Shown: one piece after another, positions 9,169 to 17,287 of the stretch
Numbering within the stretch: position 1 is the stretch's first letter
Layout of the letters: the number at the start of each line of letters is the position of its first letter
Virus record (IMG/VR): IMGVR_UViG_3300042542_004947
Location: 1 to 62,118 of that record
From: a virus
Direction: 5' to 3' (one strand)
Length of the DNA stretch: 62,118 bases
Notes under the pieces: generated by a model
Databases searched by the model: none
What the model was told of the DNA's origin: nothing
Seen by the model: the letters and a program-made list of their open reading frames with translations, nothing else
Made by a program: the position numbers and the translations under genes

Positions 9169-9414
9169 TTGGCAGCTTCAAAGGTAAATTACATTGTTAT
9201 CTACGATGGACACAGTCAGGTCTACGGTTGCTCTTCAAAGAAGATTGCCCTAGAATCAGCACCGCCTGAAGGTTGTAGTATAAAAGATAAAAAAGTTTTA
9301 TTCGTAACATTTGAACCGGATAATTCCAATCTATCTGCCTATAAAGTCTCAGATGAAGAAGTTTTCTCTGCAGATATAAAAGAAAGAAAAGAAAAGAAAA
9401 CGGATAATGAGTAA
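9169..9414 (+). CDS. hypothetical protein
   Basis: An 81-residue protein starting at TTG one base after the deaminase stop and overlapping the next gene by 8 bases. It has a small beta-rich N-terminus (NYIVIYDGHSQVYG) and a Lys/Glu-rich tail. No family recognised; the start codon is chosen only from spacing. Confidence 0.5.
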   Translation: MAASKVNYIVIYDGHSQVYGCSSKKIALESAPPEGCSIKDKKVLFVTFEPDNSNLSAYKVSDEEVFSADIKERKEKKTDNE

Positions 9415-9634
9415 GGGACAAAAGAAAAAACTAATATTAAAAATCCTCCCGGGGGAAGCAGCAATTGTTGCATCGGTGGATGTCTTGGAACACATATATG
9501 AAACATATTTGTATATGGCATCTTCTACAGACAGCGTTGAATCGGAATCGTGGCAAAGCGTTGCTGAACTAATCAGGGAATGGATTGACAAGACACAATA
9601 CTCAGATGAAGGTGATTATGAAGAAGAATGGTGA
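9407..9634 (+). CDS. hypothetical protein
   Basis: A 75-residue protein starting in an overlap with the previous gene. The basic N-terminus (MSKGQKKKLILK) is followed by helical acidic sequence ending DEGDYEEEW. It lies in a chain of overlapping small genes that ends at the first glycosyltransferase. Function unknown. Confidence 0.5.
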   Translation: MSKGQKKKLILKILPGEAAIVASVDVLEHIYETYLYMASSTDSVESESWQSVAELIREWIDKTQYSDEGDYEEEW

Positions 9635-9893
9635 TTCGGTTATTATAATAGCCTTAAGTATTAGTGCATTTGTTGGTTATGTTTTATATCAGAAAAGTAA
9701 ACATAAGAAGTTTGTTTCTTCAAACACTTTAACTATTGAAAACTTTGTCAATAGACTAAGTGAATATGATATGTCGCCTCAAAAAGAAGCTTCAAATTTC
9801 TTTTACGATTTATTAGAATGTGGCTTTAGTCCTCAGAATGCATTTGCAACAGTGCAAAAAGAAATAGATGATGCAGGAAGTTTTTTTAAATGA
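9618..9893 (+). CDS. single-span membrane protein
   Basis: Starting at ATG 9618, with AAGG seven bases upstream, the 91-residue product has one N-terminal membrane segment (SVIIIALSISAFVGYVLYQK). A soluble helical domain follows, containing two similar phrases (DMSPQKEASNFFYDLLE and GFSPQNAFATVQKEID). It overlaps both neighbours by a few bases. An upstream ATG at 9606 is possible. Function unknown. Confidence 0.55.
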   Translation: MKKNGDSVIIIALSISAFVGYVLYQKSKHKKFVSSNTLTIENFVNRLSEYDMSPQKEASNFFYDLLECGFSPQNAFATVQKEIDDAGSFFK

Positions 9894-10705
9894 TAGACCT
9901 ATGTATAGTTAATTACAATTCTAGAAAGCAAATAGAAAGACTTTTGGACGTCTTGCATTCTAGCTTAGATAGTCCAAATGGCGCGCTTGAAAAAAATTGG
10001 AATTTGTATATTACAGATAATGATTCCCAAGATGACTTCATACAGTGGATACGAGAAAATGAAGAGAGATATTTAATAGATAGAGTTTACCTGCGTCGCA
10101 ATATAGGTTACTCAGCAGCTTGTAATATGATGGCTCGTGAATCTAATTCAGATATTATTGCACTCTTAAATGCTGATGTTTGGTTTTCAAATGAAGATCT
10201 TATAAAAATCCAAAGCATCTTTGATGAGAATAAAGATATTCATATACTCGGCCCAAAACAAAGAGACGAGAATGGTTTAATAACACACGCTGGTATTGTC
10301 GGCACCAACTTAAAACCAGGGCATAGAGGCTGGAGAGCTGAAGATAAAGCAGACTCTTTATTCAGAGATAGAGTAAACTGCGTGACAGTGTCAGGATCTG
10401 CTTACTTCATAAGACGAGAAGTGTGGAATGCATTGACTAACAATCCTAAGTATAGAGAATTATATCCAAATGCAATTGGCGCATTCTTACCTACACCTCA
10501 TTACTACGAAGAGACATGGTGTTCATACTTTGCTAGACACTTAGGATACAATGTAGTGTATGATGGATCTGTATCAATAGGGCATAGCTGGCATGCATCT
10601 TCTCCAAAACCAGGTGAAGGCTATAGTCATGCTGATGCACAGTTTCCAATAAGTAGAGAAATATTTAGAAAAGCTTGTGATTCTATAGGTATAGAAAGAG
10701 ACTAA
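9890..10705 (+). CDS. family 2 glycosyltransferase
   Basis: A 271-residue GT-A protein with the family 2 layout: N-terminal CIVNYNSRKQIERLL, the nucleotide-sugar segment ITDNDSQDD, RRNIGYSAACN, and the metal-binding LLNADVWF. The closest pattern is rhamnosyl- and GlcNAc-transferases of the WcaA/RfbF type. It starts in an ATGA overlap with the previous gene and opens a sugar-modification block. The acceptor could be host wall sugar, phage DNA or virion protein; nothing decides this. Confidence 0.85.
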   Translation: MIDLCIVNYNSRKQIERLLDVLHSSLDSPNGALEKNWNLYITDNDSQDDFIQWIRENEERYLIDRVYLRRNIGYSAACNMMARESNSDIIALLNADVWFSNEDLIKIQSIFDENKDIHILGPKQRDENGLITHAGIVGTNLKPGHRGWRAEDKADSLFRDRVNCVTVSGSAYFIRREVWNALTNNPKYRELYPNAIGAFLPTPHYYEETWCSYFARHLGYNVVYDGSVSIGHSWHASSPKPGEGYSHADAQFPISREIFRKACDSIGIERD

Positions 10706-10706
10706 A

Positions 10707-11636
10707 GTGTGGAGAAATAAAAAAATATTCGTAGCTGTTCCAGCTTTCAATGAACACTTTACTCATGTTACAGTAGAAGACGCTTTTGAAAAAGCTGACA
10801 AACCTGAAAATATTTATTTTGGTATTTTTAATCAAAAAACAAATTCAAATAATTTTGAAGATTTTACGTCTTACAAAAATGTAAGGTGTATTCATGCAAA
10901 TTATAAAAAGCCACTTGGCGCAGGATTAGCCAGATTAATTGCCTCTACTCTTCATGATGATGAGAGATACTTTTTACAAATTGACGCCCATACAATCTTT
11001 GCAAAAGGATGGGATTCAGTACTTATTAATGATCTAGACTTGCTATTGAGGCATGTTGAAAAACCTGCAATATCTCAAAGTTGTGCTTGGCATCAAGTTT
11101 CAGTTTATTTTGATCCGGATAAAGTGTATATAAAAAATTTTAATGGCGTTCAAGCATATCCATTTTTTCCAGAAAAAGGAAAACCTATAACTCACGAAGA
11201 TAGAACAAGAATAAATGAAGAAAAGTTTCTTGGAAAATTTTTAGAAAATCATTTGTCCCTGGGATGTAGTGGGCTTTTTTGTTTATCTGATTTTATATAT
11301 GAAATATCTTACAATCCTTTTATAAAATTTACTCCAGAACAAGAATTTACAGCACTCAGAGCATGTACAAGAAATTATAGATTCTTTAGTTCAGAGAAGA
11401 GTATGGTATCTACCTTGGGTAAAAATAAAACTGATGGATTTATTGATTTAGACTATCCAGATGATAGAAAATTTTTATTTGAAAATGAAGATATAGATAA
11501 AATAGGCATGCATGAATACATATATGGAAAAAAATTTGGTTTTTATGGAGCCCCTGACTATAATTCATACCAAGATTACTTATTAAGATCAAAAATAGAT
11601 TTTAATACATCTAATGTTTATGGAATTGACTATTAA
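10707..11636 (+). CDS. GlcNAc-type glycosyltransferase
   Basis: A 309-residue protein beginning at GTG one base after the previous stop. It shows the marks of the GlcNAc-transferase family that includes Skp1 hydroxyproline GlcNAc-transferases: VAVPAFNE, GIFNQKT, PLGAGLAR, and the metal-binding QIDAHTIFAKGWD. It is clearly paralogous to the gene at 14155 (same order of motifs, same C-terminal EYIYGKKFGFYGA type ending), so one arose by duplication. Its end overlaps the end of the opposite-strand gene by four bases. Confidence 0.8.
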   Translation: MWRNKKIFVAVPAFNEHFTHVTVEDAFEKADKPENIYFGIFNQKTNSNNFEDFTSYKNVRCIHANYKKPLGAGLARLIASTLHDDERYFLQIDAHTIFAKGWDSVLINDLDLLLRHVEKPAISQSCAWHQVSVYFDPDKVYIKNFNGVQAYPFFPEKGKPITHEDRTRINEEKFLGKFLENHLSLGCSGLFCLSDFIYEISYNPFIKFTPEQEFTALRACTRNYRFFSSEKSMVSTLGKNKTDGFIDLDYPDDRKFLFENEDIDKIGMHEYIYGKKFGFYGAPDYNSYQDYLLRSKIDFNTSNVYGIDY

Positions 11637-12451
11637 TATATTTTAAAAATAGGTGGTTTGTAAATTTCTATAGATTTATTTGAATAATTATAATTAATTT
11701 TTTCCATATTATTGTGCTGATACAATAAATCAGTACAAGATTTAAACTTTTTAGTGGAAAAACTTCCATTAATAATTTCTTTACATCTTGCCATAAATCT
11801 ACTTACATCTTCTTCATTTGCATGCCCTATTCTAAAATGATGATAACAGTAATCTTCATATGTAGTACCTATTCCAAAAAAACCATAATTACCCAATTTC
11901 CACTTTGGCCCATTCGTACCATGGGGCAAGTGTTCGTAATACGTTGGATATATGCAGCGATACCATTTACTATTTTGCTCAGCTACATAGCTTATTTCTT
12001 CTGCAACATCTGATCTTGAAGTTTCTTTAAAGGATGTATTTAAATCTAATAAACATTTTTTTGAAATAATAAAAAAAGCAGGTCCGGCATAGACGTGTGA
12101 AGCTGGAAATTTATGATTTGAAGTTTGAGCTATTCCTAAAAAAGTTTCATGTTTTTTGACATATTCGTAACACTCTTTTATTTTATCTACATTTATTGGA
12201 ACGCAGTCTATGTCAAAGAATCCTATTATGTCATCGTCTGAATCTTCACATATTATGTTCATCCAGTCTGAATGATTTATCCAATTTGATTTAACATAGT
12301 CACTTGGTCTGCAATAGTTAATATTTAAATTTAAAAAATTACATACTTCTTTATGAGACTTAACTACATCATCAGATATATTATCCCAGTATAAAGTGTT
12401 AAACTTAAAAGTTTCCCAACTTGTTTCTTTTAATATTTTTTTTGTAAACAA
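11633..12451 (-). CDS. putative glycosyltransferase
   Basis: A 272-residue minus-strand protein with a GT-A-like metal motif in GFFDIDCVP (about residue 75) preceded by an acidic stretch. Aromatic and His-rich segments follow (YYEHLPHGTNGPKW, YCYHHFRIGHANEED). I do not see a precise family. It forms a two-gene minus-strand unit with the GT25 gene upstream and converges with the plus-strand glycosyltransferase. Glycosyl transfer is inferred from the DID motif and neighbours. Confidence 0.6.
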   Translation of the reverse strand: MFTKKILKETSWETFKFNTLYWDNISDDVVKSHKEVCNFLNLNINYCRPSDYVKSNWINHSDWMNIICEDSDDDIIGFFDIDCVPINVDKIKECYEYVKKHETFLGIAQTSNHKFPASHVYAGPAFFIISKKCLLDLNTSFKETSRSDVAEEISYVAEQNSKWYRCIYPTYYEHLPHGTNGPKWKLGNYGFFGIGTTYEDYCYHHFRIGHANEEDVSRFMARCKEIINGSFSTKKFKSCTDLLYQHNNMEKINYNYSNKSIEIYKPPIFKIY

Positions 12452-12468
12452 CTATCAATCCTTTTATT

Positions 12469-13143
12469 TTAAAACTTTAACACTTGACTATAAAAAGATT
12501 GCTTAAGTCTTTCTTCGTCTGAAGCATTACTGATTCTTTTTAATATATCTGAGTAGCTAAGATATTGCCAGCATAGTGGTGGATATATTACGTAGGCATT
12601 TATGTTCTTTTGTTCATTTGCAAGATGAACATCACACGGTTTGCTGAAGTCGTTAAATTTTGATATAAACAGATCATAAATACTTTCATTAAATGCAATT
12701 GCATGTGTTGTCACCGTGTAGTTACACTTATAGACATTTTCAGAAATTTTTGTAGGCTTTTCCACATGATGGCCACCAAGATATAAAATATCCCAATCTT
12801 TTGGAAGTTCGTTGTTAAAAATTTTTATAAATTTATATAGAAAATTTTCAGAAAACTCTATATCATCCTCAAAAACTATATAATTTTTTAACTTTAAGTA
12901 TTTAGCCATCTTCATTATATGTAAATGTGACATACTGCAGCCTAAAGCTCCAGGAGTTCCAATACTGTCTGATATTGGTTTTAATTCTAAATTAAAAAGA
13001 GAACCATCAATTGCGGCAATTCTTTCAACCTCAATGTTTAATAGTTTGAATTGACTCCTGGCACGCTGCCACCTATCTTGTCTTCTTTCTAAGTTAATAC
13101 AAAAAGCTTTATCAAAAAAAAGATTTTTTGTATTATCATTCAT
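12469..13143 (-). CDS. family 25 glycosyltransferase
   Basis: Carries the family 25 (LPS biosynthesis type) marks: CINLERRQDRW near the N-terminus, GALGCSMSHL, and the metal-binding IVFEDDIEF. The ATG at 13143 is chosen because AAAGGTGA lies just upstream; an in-frame ATG at 13167 would add eight residues. A TATAAT on the minus strand (13170-13175) lies just upstream. Length is near the usual size. The acceptor is unknown. Confidence 0.85.
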   Translation of the reverse strand: MNDNTKNLFFDKAFCINLERRQDRWQRARSQFKLLNIEVERIAAIDGSLFNLELKPISDSIGTPGALGCSMSHLHIMKMAKYLKLKNYIVFEDDIEFSENFLYKFIKIFNNELPKDWDILYLGGHHVEKPTKISENVYKCNYTVTTHAIAFNESIYDLFISKFNDFSKPCDVHLANEQKNINAYVIYPPLCWQYLSYSDILKRISNASDEERLKQSFYSQVLKF

Positions 13144-13169
13144 TTGGTTCACCTTTACCTGTATCATGT

Positions 13170-13175
13170 ATTATA
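13170..13175 (-). promoter_or_regulatory. -10 element for the GT25 gene
   Basis: TATAAT on the minus strand, with a predicted start about 20 bases ahead of the ATG at 13143. No convincing -35 is seen. It is divergent from the plus-strand promoter at 13191-13206. Confidence 0.5.
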
Positions 13176-13190
13176 TAATATACTATCATA

Positions 13191-13206
13191 TTTTTTGTGA
13201 TATAAT
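13191..13206 (+). promoter_or_regulatory. extended -10 promoter, shared 16-base sequence
   Basis: TTTTTTGTGATATAAT, with an extended TGA-TATAAT, lies about 55 bases before the methyltransferase start. The identical 16 bases occur at 34872-34887 upstream of another operon, which suggests a shared early or middle promoter class. Confidence 0.6.
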
Positions 13207-13260
13207 ATATAATTGTTTTTAAAAAAATTTGTAATTACATAATTTTAGGAAAGGACTAAA

Positions 13261-14142
13261 TTGTCTATACAATCCTACGGATCTTTGTTTGCAGGAGTTG
13301 GTGGAATTGATATAGGTTTAGATTCTGCTGGTTTGCAATGTAAGTTTCAAGTAGAATGGGACAGTAACTGTCTGCAAACTCTTGAATATCATTGGCCAAC
13401 CGTTCAGCGTTGGGGTGATATATGTAATGTAGATGGAAAAGGCCTTACACCTGTAGATCTAATTACATTTGGATCCCCTTGTCAAGACTTGTCTAACGCA
13501 GGAAAAAAAGCTGGGCTAAAAGGTAGTAGGTCTAATCTATTTTTTGAAGCAATTAGAGTCATTAAAGAAATGAAAGAGAGTACGGGTGGAGAATATCCAA
13601 AGGTCGCAATTTGGGAAAACGTCACTGGAGCCATGTCTTCCAATAGTGGTGACGACTTTGAGGCAGTCATCAAAGAAATGGCAGGCTTGGGGAGTTATCA
13701 CTTGGAATGGTCAGTCCTTGATGCACAGTACTTCGGAGTGCCCCAAAAAAGAAGAAGAGTTTTTGTCATCGCTATCCTCGATCCTTCAATTGCCAGAAGA
13801 AGTCCACAGCAAATATTACCTGTCGAAAAAAGCAGCAAAAGGAATCTTAAGAAGAGTGTCAAACAAGAACAAGAAGATCCCAAAGAACTTGCAAGCTGCC
13901 TTAGAAGTGGTGGCGAAGGAGGAGTACCCTCAAGTAGAGGGGAAAACCTAGTAGTAGATGATAAAGGTGTGCGTAGATTTACTCCAATAGAATGCGAAAG
14001 ATTAATGGGCTGGCCCACAAATCACACTTTATATAGAGCTGACGGCAAGACTAATAGCGATAATACTCGTTATAAAATGTGTGGAAATGGCGTAGTAAGT
14101 CCTGTGATAAAATGGGTAATAGACCAAATAAAAAAAATATAG
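13261..14142 (+). CDS. DNA (cytosine-5) methyltransferase
   Basis: Methylates cytosine C5 in phage DNA, probably against host restriction. Motif I (SLFAGVGGIDIG), motif IV with the catalytic Cys (FGSPCQDLS), motif VI (WENV), motif VIII (PQKRRRVF) and motif X (MCGNGVV) are all present in order. The start is TTG with AGGAAAGGA upstream. At 293 residues it is short, with a small target-recognition region between motifs VIII and IX. No cognate endonuclease is adjacent, so it is likely a stand-alone protective enzyme. Confidence 0.93.
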   Translation: MSIQSYGSLFAGVGGIDIGLDSAGLQCKFQVEWDSNCLQTLEYHWPTVQRWGDICNVDGKGLTPVDLITFGSPCQDLSNAGKKAGLKGSRSNLFFEAIRVIKEMKESTGGEYPKVAIWENVTGAMSSNSGDDFEAVIKEMAGLGSYHLEWSVLDAQYFGVPQKRRRVFVIAILDPSIARRSPQQILPVEKSSKRNLKKSVKQEQEDPKELASCLRSGGEGGVPSSRGENLVVDDKGVRRFTPIECERLMGWPTNHTLYRADGKTNSDNTRYKMCGNGVVSPVIKWVIDQIKKI

Positions 14143-14154
14143 AAAGATACTATA

Positions 14155-15114
14155 ATGGATGAAAATAATATAGACACTATTTTTGTAGCAATTCCTGCAT
14201 TAAATGAATACTTTACTGATACAACTATCCAAGATGCTTATAAAAAAGCTAAGTATCCTTCTAATGTTTTTTTTGGAATATTTAATCAAAAAACTAATGA
14301 ATCTAAATTTGAAGACTTCTCTGAATATCCGAACGTTAGATGTGTTAATGTGTCATACAAAGAGCCATTGGGAGTAGCTTTTGCTAGATTAGCTTGTACT
14401 ACCCTGCATAATAATGAGGAATATTTTCTACAAATTGATGCACACACAATCTTTGTAAAAGATTGGGATTCTATTCTAGTTGAAAATATAAAAGAATTAA
14501 AGAAATATTGCGATAAACCACTGATCTCGCAATCTATATCATGGCATGGTGAAGAAGCATATTTTGATCCGGAGAAGAAGTATATTAATAATTTTATGGG
14601 AGAAAAAGCTTACCCTCTTTCTGTTAGAGAAGATGGTCTAAGTACTCACGTAGATGAATCTAGGGAACATGAAGAAAAAATATTAGGAAAGTATTTAGAG
14701 CACTACCTTTGTTATGGTGGCGGTGGACTTTTTGGAGATTCAAAATTTTTATATGAAATATCCTATAATCCATTTATCCCTTTCTGTCCAGAACAAGAAG
14801 TAACTGCATTAAGGGCTTCGACAAGAGGGTATAGATTTTTTAGTTCAGACAAAACTGTTATATCAACTTTGGGAAAACATCCAGAAAATGGTTTTACTAA
14901 AGAAAAATATCCAGACGATAGATTGTTTGCTTTTAATGGAGTTCTTGAAGGTAAAAAAATATATGGAAATTTTGGCTATGATTATCTTTATGGTAAAAAA
15001 TTTGGTTTTTGGGGAGCAGAAAATAAAGAAAAATATGATGAATATGTAAAAATATCAAATAATTATTTTGAAGAAAATGATAAGAAATATCAAAATTTAA
15101 AAAAGGAAAATTAA
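14155..15114 (+). CDS. GlcNAc-type glycosyltransferase, paralogue of the gene at 10707
   Basis: A 319-residue protein with the same motif series as the gene at 10707: VAIPALNEYF, GIFNQKTNE, PLGVAFARL, QIDAHTIFVKDWD, and the ending YGKKFGFWGA. The region between Asp-x-His and the C-terminus carries CYGGGGLFG where the paralogue has LGCSGLF. The two flank the minus-strand pair and the methyltransferase, which could reflect duplication followed by insertion. TATAAT overlaps its ATG and is too close to serve as its promoter. Confidence 0.8.
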   Translation: MDENNIDTIFVAIPALNEYFTDTTIQDAYKKAKYPSNVFFGIFNQKTNESKFEDFSEYPNVRCVNVSYKEPLGVAFARLACTTLHNNEEYFLQIDAHTIFVKDWDSILVENIKELKKYCDKPLISQSISWHGEEAYFDPEKKYINNFMGEKAYPLSVREDGLSTHVDESREHEEKILGKYLEHYLCYGGGGLFGDSKFLYEISYNPFIPFCPEQEVTALRASTRGYRFFSSDKTVISTLGKHPENGFTKEKYPDDRLFAFNGVLEGKKIYGNFGYDYLYGKKFGFWGAENKEKYDEYVKISNNYFEENDKKYQNLKKEN

Positions 15115-15115
15115 A

Positions 15116-15517
15116 ATGACAGATAAATTTAATGTATACTTATACAACGCAGAAGTTAAAAAAATAGTTGATGGAGATACATTTGATATCCTTATTGACC
15201 TAGGATTTGATACTTTTAGAAAAGGTAGAGTAAGATTATATGGAATAAATACTCCAGAGAGTCGCACTTCAAATCTTGAAGAAAAGAAAATGGGACTGGC
15301 TGCTAAAGAGTTCACAGATCAGTGGATTACTGCTGCGGGTAGCAAAATTAAAATAGAAACAATTCTTGATAAAAATGAGAAGTACGGAAGAATACTTGCT
15401 AGAGTGTGGAACGAAGCAGGAGCTTGTCTGAACACAGATATAGTTGCTGCAGGGTTAGCCAGAGAATATTTTGGTGTAGGCGATAAGACATTCCAGGAAT
15501 TCAAGAAAGAAAAGTAA
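15116..15517 (+). CDS. thermonuclease-family nuclease (SNase fold)
   Basis: A 133-residue staphylococcal-nuclease-fold protein. The calcium and catalytic residues are in place: VDGDTFD (Asp), VRLYGINTPES (Arg and Glu) and KYGRILARV (Arg). There is no signal peptide, so it acts inside the cell, perhaps degrading host nucleic acid or in repair. It is in an operon with the next two genes (1-base overlap). Confidence 0.88.
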   Translation: MTDKFNVYLYNAEVKKIVDGDTFDILIDLGFDTFRKGRVRLYGINTPESRTSNLEEKKMGLAAKEFTDQWITAAGSKIKIETILDKNEKYGRILARVWNEAGACLNTDIVAAGLAREYFGVGDKTFQEFKKEK

Positions 15518-15921
15518 TGCAAACATTTTTACCATATCCTGATTTTATTAAGTCAGTTCAAGTATTAGACTATCGCCGGTTAGGAAAACAACGTGTTGAA
15601 ACATATCAAGTTCTTAATGTTCTACTCGAAAGAACGCATACGAAAGGTTGGCGTAACCATCCAGTTACTCGTATGTGGGCTGGTTACGAAGAAGCACTAA
15701 AGGTTTATCAAAACCACACGATTGCTGAGTGGATGAATCGTGGGTATAAAAACAATATGGTATTTGAAGAAGTAGATAGCAGTAATATAGTTCTGCCATC
15801 ATGGTTTGGTAATGATCAATTTCATCGTTCACATAGATCAAATCTTCTTAGAAAAGATTATGAATATTATTCTCAGTATTTTGACGATCCGTCAGATTTA
15901 GAGTATCATTGGCCAGTATGA
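15517..15921 (+). CDS. pyrimidine-dimer glycosylase-like protein (MSMEG_6728 type)
   Basis: The 134-residue sequence opens with MQTFLPYPDFIKSVQVLD, then RRLGKQRVE, GWRNHPVTRMW and GYEEALKVYQNH. This is the pattern of an actinobacterial family placed with pyrimidine-dimer DNA glycosylases by annotation pipelines; the activity is not proven for this branch. Codon use is richer in CGT/CGC than its neighbours, suggesting recent transfer. It contains one of only three in-frame CGG triplets (15577-15579, Arg of RRLG). Reading it as CGGT would give Gly then TAG, truncating the protein after about 21 residues. Confidence 0.7.
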   Translation: MQTFLPYPDFIKSVQVLDYRRLGKQRVETYQVLNVLLERTHTKGWRNHPVTRMWAGYEEALKVYQNHTIAEWMNRGYKNNMVFEEVDSSNIVLPSWFGNDQFHRSHRSNLLRKDYEYYSQYFDDPSDLEYHWPV

Positions 15922-16322
15922 GTGTAACAATATTCTTATCAGGTGCAATGGATTATGTAGGCGAGTACGCAACAAGCTGGCGTAAGGAAGCTACATTTTT
16001 ATTAGATCAACGTGGTTATTCTGTATTGGATCCAACATCTATACCAGAAGACTATTCAATGTCTCCGGAAGAAATTGCACAAAAAAATTTGTTTATGCAG
16101 AAGAAATCAGATCTTTTGCTGGTAGAATACATGTTAGAAGATAGAGCATACATAGGAACTGACTTTGAGTTAGCATGGGCAAAAATCCATGGCCAGCCCA
16201 CAGTTGTTATGTGTGCTAATCAATATAAAGATCGCATATATATGAAATATATGGCAACCAAACTTGCAGACAATCTGCAAGATGCGATAGAATACATCGC
16301 AGTACATTATCCAACAAAATAG
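15918..16322 (+). CDS. nucleoside 2-deoxyribosyltransferase-like protein
   Basis: Starts at ATG 15918 in an ATGA overlap with the previous stop. The product begins with the family strand and turn (VTIFLSGAMD), followed by DLLLVEYMLEDRAYIGTDFELAWAKIHG, which carries the catalytic Glu region and G-T-x-x-E-x-x-x-A signature of this superfamily. It may salvage or remodel deoxynucleosides, in keeping with the phage's dNTP enzymes. Substrate is unknown. Confidence 0.75.
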   Translation: MSVTIFLSGAMDYVGEYATSWRKEATFLLDQRGYSVLDPTSIPEDYSMSPEEIAQKNLFMQKKSDLLLVEYMLEDRAYIGTDFELAWAKIHGQPTVVMCANQYKDRIYMKYMATKLADNLQDAIEYIAVHYPTK

Positions 16323-16336
16323 AAAAGGAAATAAAA

Positions 16337-16519
16337 ATGTCAGATAACAAGTTCAAGTACTTTACTGTTACTACAACTACACTTGTCCGTGCCAACAACA
16401 AGAGCGATGCCCAGAAGCTTGCTGCTGGTCGACGCAGCGTAACTGGTGAAGTCATGTTCCATGACGTTGAAATTGAGCGCATCTCTGCAGTGGAAGCACG
16501 CCAGCAGATCGAAGCCTAA
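16337..16519 (+). CDS. small hypothetical protein
   Basis: A 60-residue beta-alpha-beta-like protein (FKYFTVTTTTLVRANNKSDA onward, then EVMFHDVEIERISAVEAR). Its codon use is noticeably more GC-rich than neighbours, which fits high expression. It has a clear AAGGAAAT site upstream and a strong hairpin immediately after. No function is recognised. Confidence 0.65.
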   Translation: MSDNKFKYFTVTTTTLVRANNKSDAQKLAAGRRSVTGEVMFHDVEIERISAVEARQQIEA

Positions 16520-16533
16520 TAATTTTATTAACT

Positions 16534-16565
16534 ATAGGGGAGACTGCTTATGTGGTCTCCCCTAT
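16534..16565 (+). terminator. strong hairpin, probable terminator
   Basis: ATAGGGGAGAC and GTCTCCCCTAT form a perfect 11-bp stem around a 10-base loop. The T-run is weak (ATTCATTT), so it may also act as an RNA-stabilising end. It separates the small gene at 16337 from the glycosyltransferase at 16585. Confidence 0.75.
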
Positions 16566-16584
16566 ATTCATTTAAAGGAAAAAT

Positions 16585-17286
16585 ATGATATACGCTCAAA
16601 TGGTAGGAAGAAATGAATCTTCTAGATTCTTAGAAGAAGTTTTACAAAGAATATCAAGTCAAGTAGATAAAATAATTTTTACTGATGACTGCTCAACCGA
16701 TGATACTCCAAATATAGCTGCAAAGTATGCAGAGGTATTCTCTACTCCAGAGCCTCTTTTTGCAACTCATGAGGGTAGATTAAGAGCAAATGCCTGGGGC
16801 AACTTAGAGAAGTTTGCTTCTCCTGGAGACTGGGTAATTGCAATTGATTGTGACGAAATGCTTTTTGACATAAACAATATTAATTCTATAGATATAAAAA
16901 GTGTTTTATCTAGGTCAGAATTTGATGTTGTAAATGTTAGATTTTATCATATGTGGAGTGAGACTCATTACAGAGTCGACAAGTTGTGGGCTCCTAATAA
17001 TTCATCTAGAATTTTTAGATTTCAAGAAAATGCAGGCTTTCTCAACAAGGCCTTAGCATGTGGGTCCGAGCCAACTTATGTTTCTCAATGGATGGGAAAC
17101 AGAAACTATTGGCTTCACTCTGGTCTAATCATGAAGCACTTAGGTTATACTTATGATGAAGACAAAAAAAGCAAGTATGAAAGATACTCAAATTTAGATG
17201 GCGGAAAATTCCATCAGATTGACCATATCAATTCTATAGTAGATCCTAATCCAGTATTAATCCAGTGGGAAAATTTCGGTATATAA
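16585..17286 (+). CDS. family 2-like glycosyltransferase
   Basis: A 233-residue GT-A protein: AQMVGRNESSRFLEEVL at the start, IIFTDDCSTDDT in the nucleotide-binding region, and the metal motif AIDCDEMLF. This resembles single-domain family 2 transferases that act on glycans. An AAAGGAAAA ribosome site precedes the ATG. It is followed two bases later by the next gene. Confidence 0.8.
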   Translation: MIYAQMVGRNESSRFLEEVLQRISSQVDKIIFTDDCSTDDTPNIAAKYAEVFSTPEPLFATHEGRLRANAWGNLEKFASPGDWVIAIDCDEMLFDINNINSIDIKSVLSRSEFDVVNVRFYHMWSETHYRVDKLWAPNNSSRIFRFQENAGFLNKALACGSEPTYVSQWMGNRNYWLHSGLIMKHLGYTYDEDKKSKYERYSNLDGGKFHQIDHINSIVDPNPVLIQWENFGI

Positions 17287-17287
17287 A

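Noticed and set aside
13586-13951. Overlapping plus-strand ORF (121 codons) inside the methyltransferase gene
   Set aside because: Methyltransferase motifs I to X are in the other frame without interruption; this ORF has no ribosome site or signature.
14151-14156. TATAAT as a promoter for the glycosyltransferase at 14155
   Set aside because: It overlaps the start codon, so any transcript would begin after the ATG.
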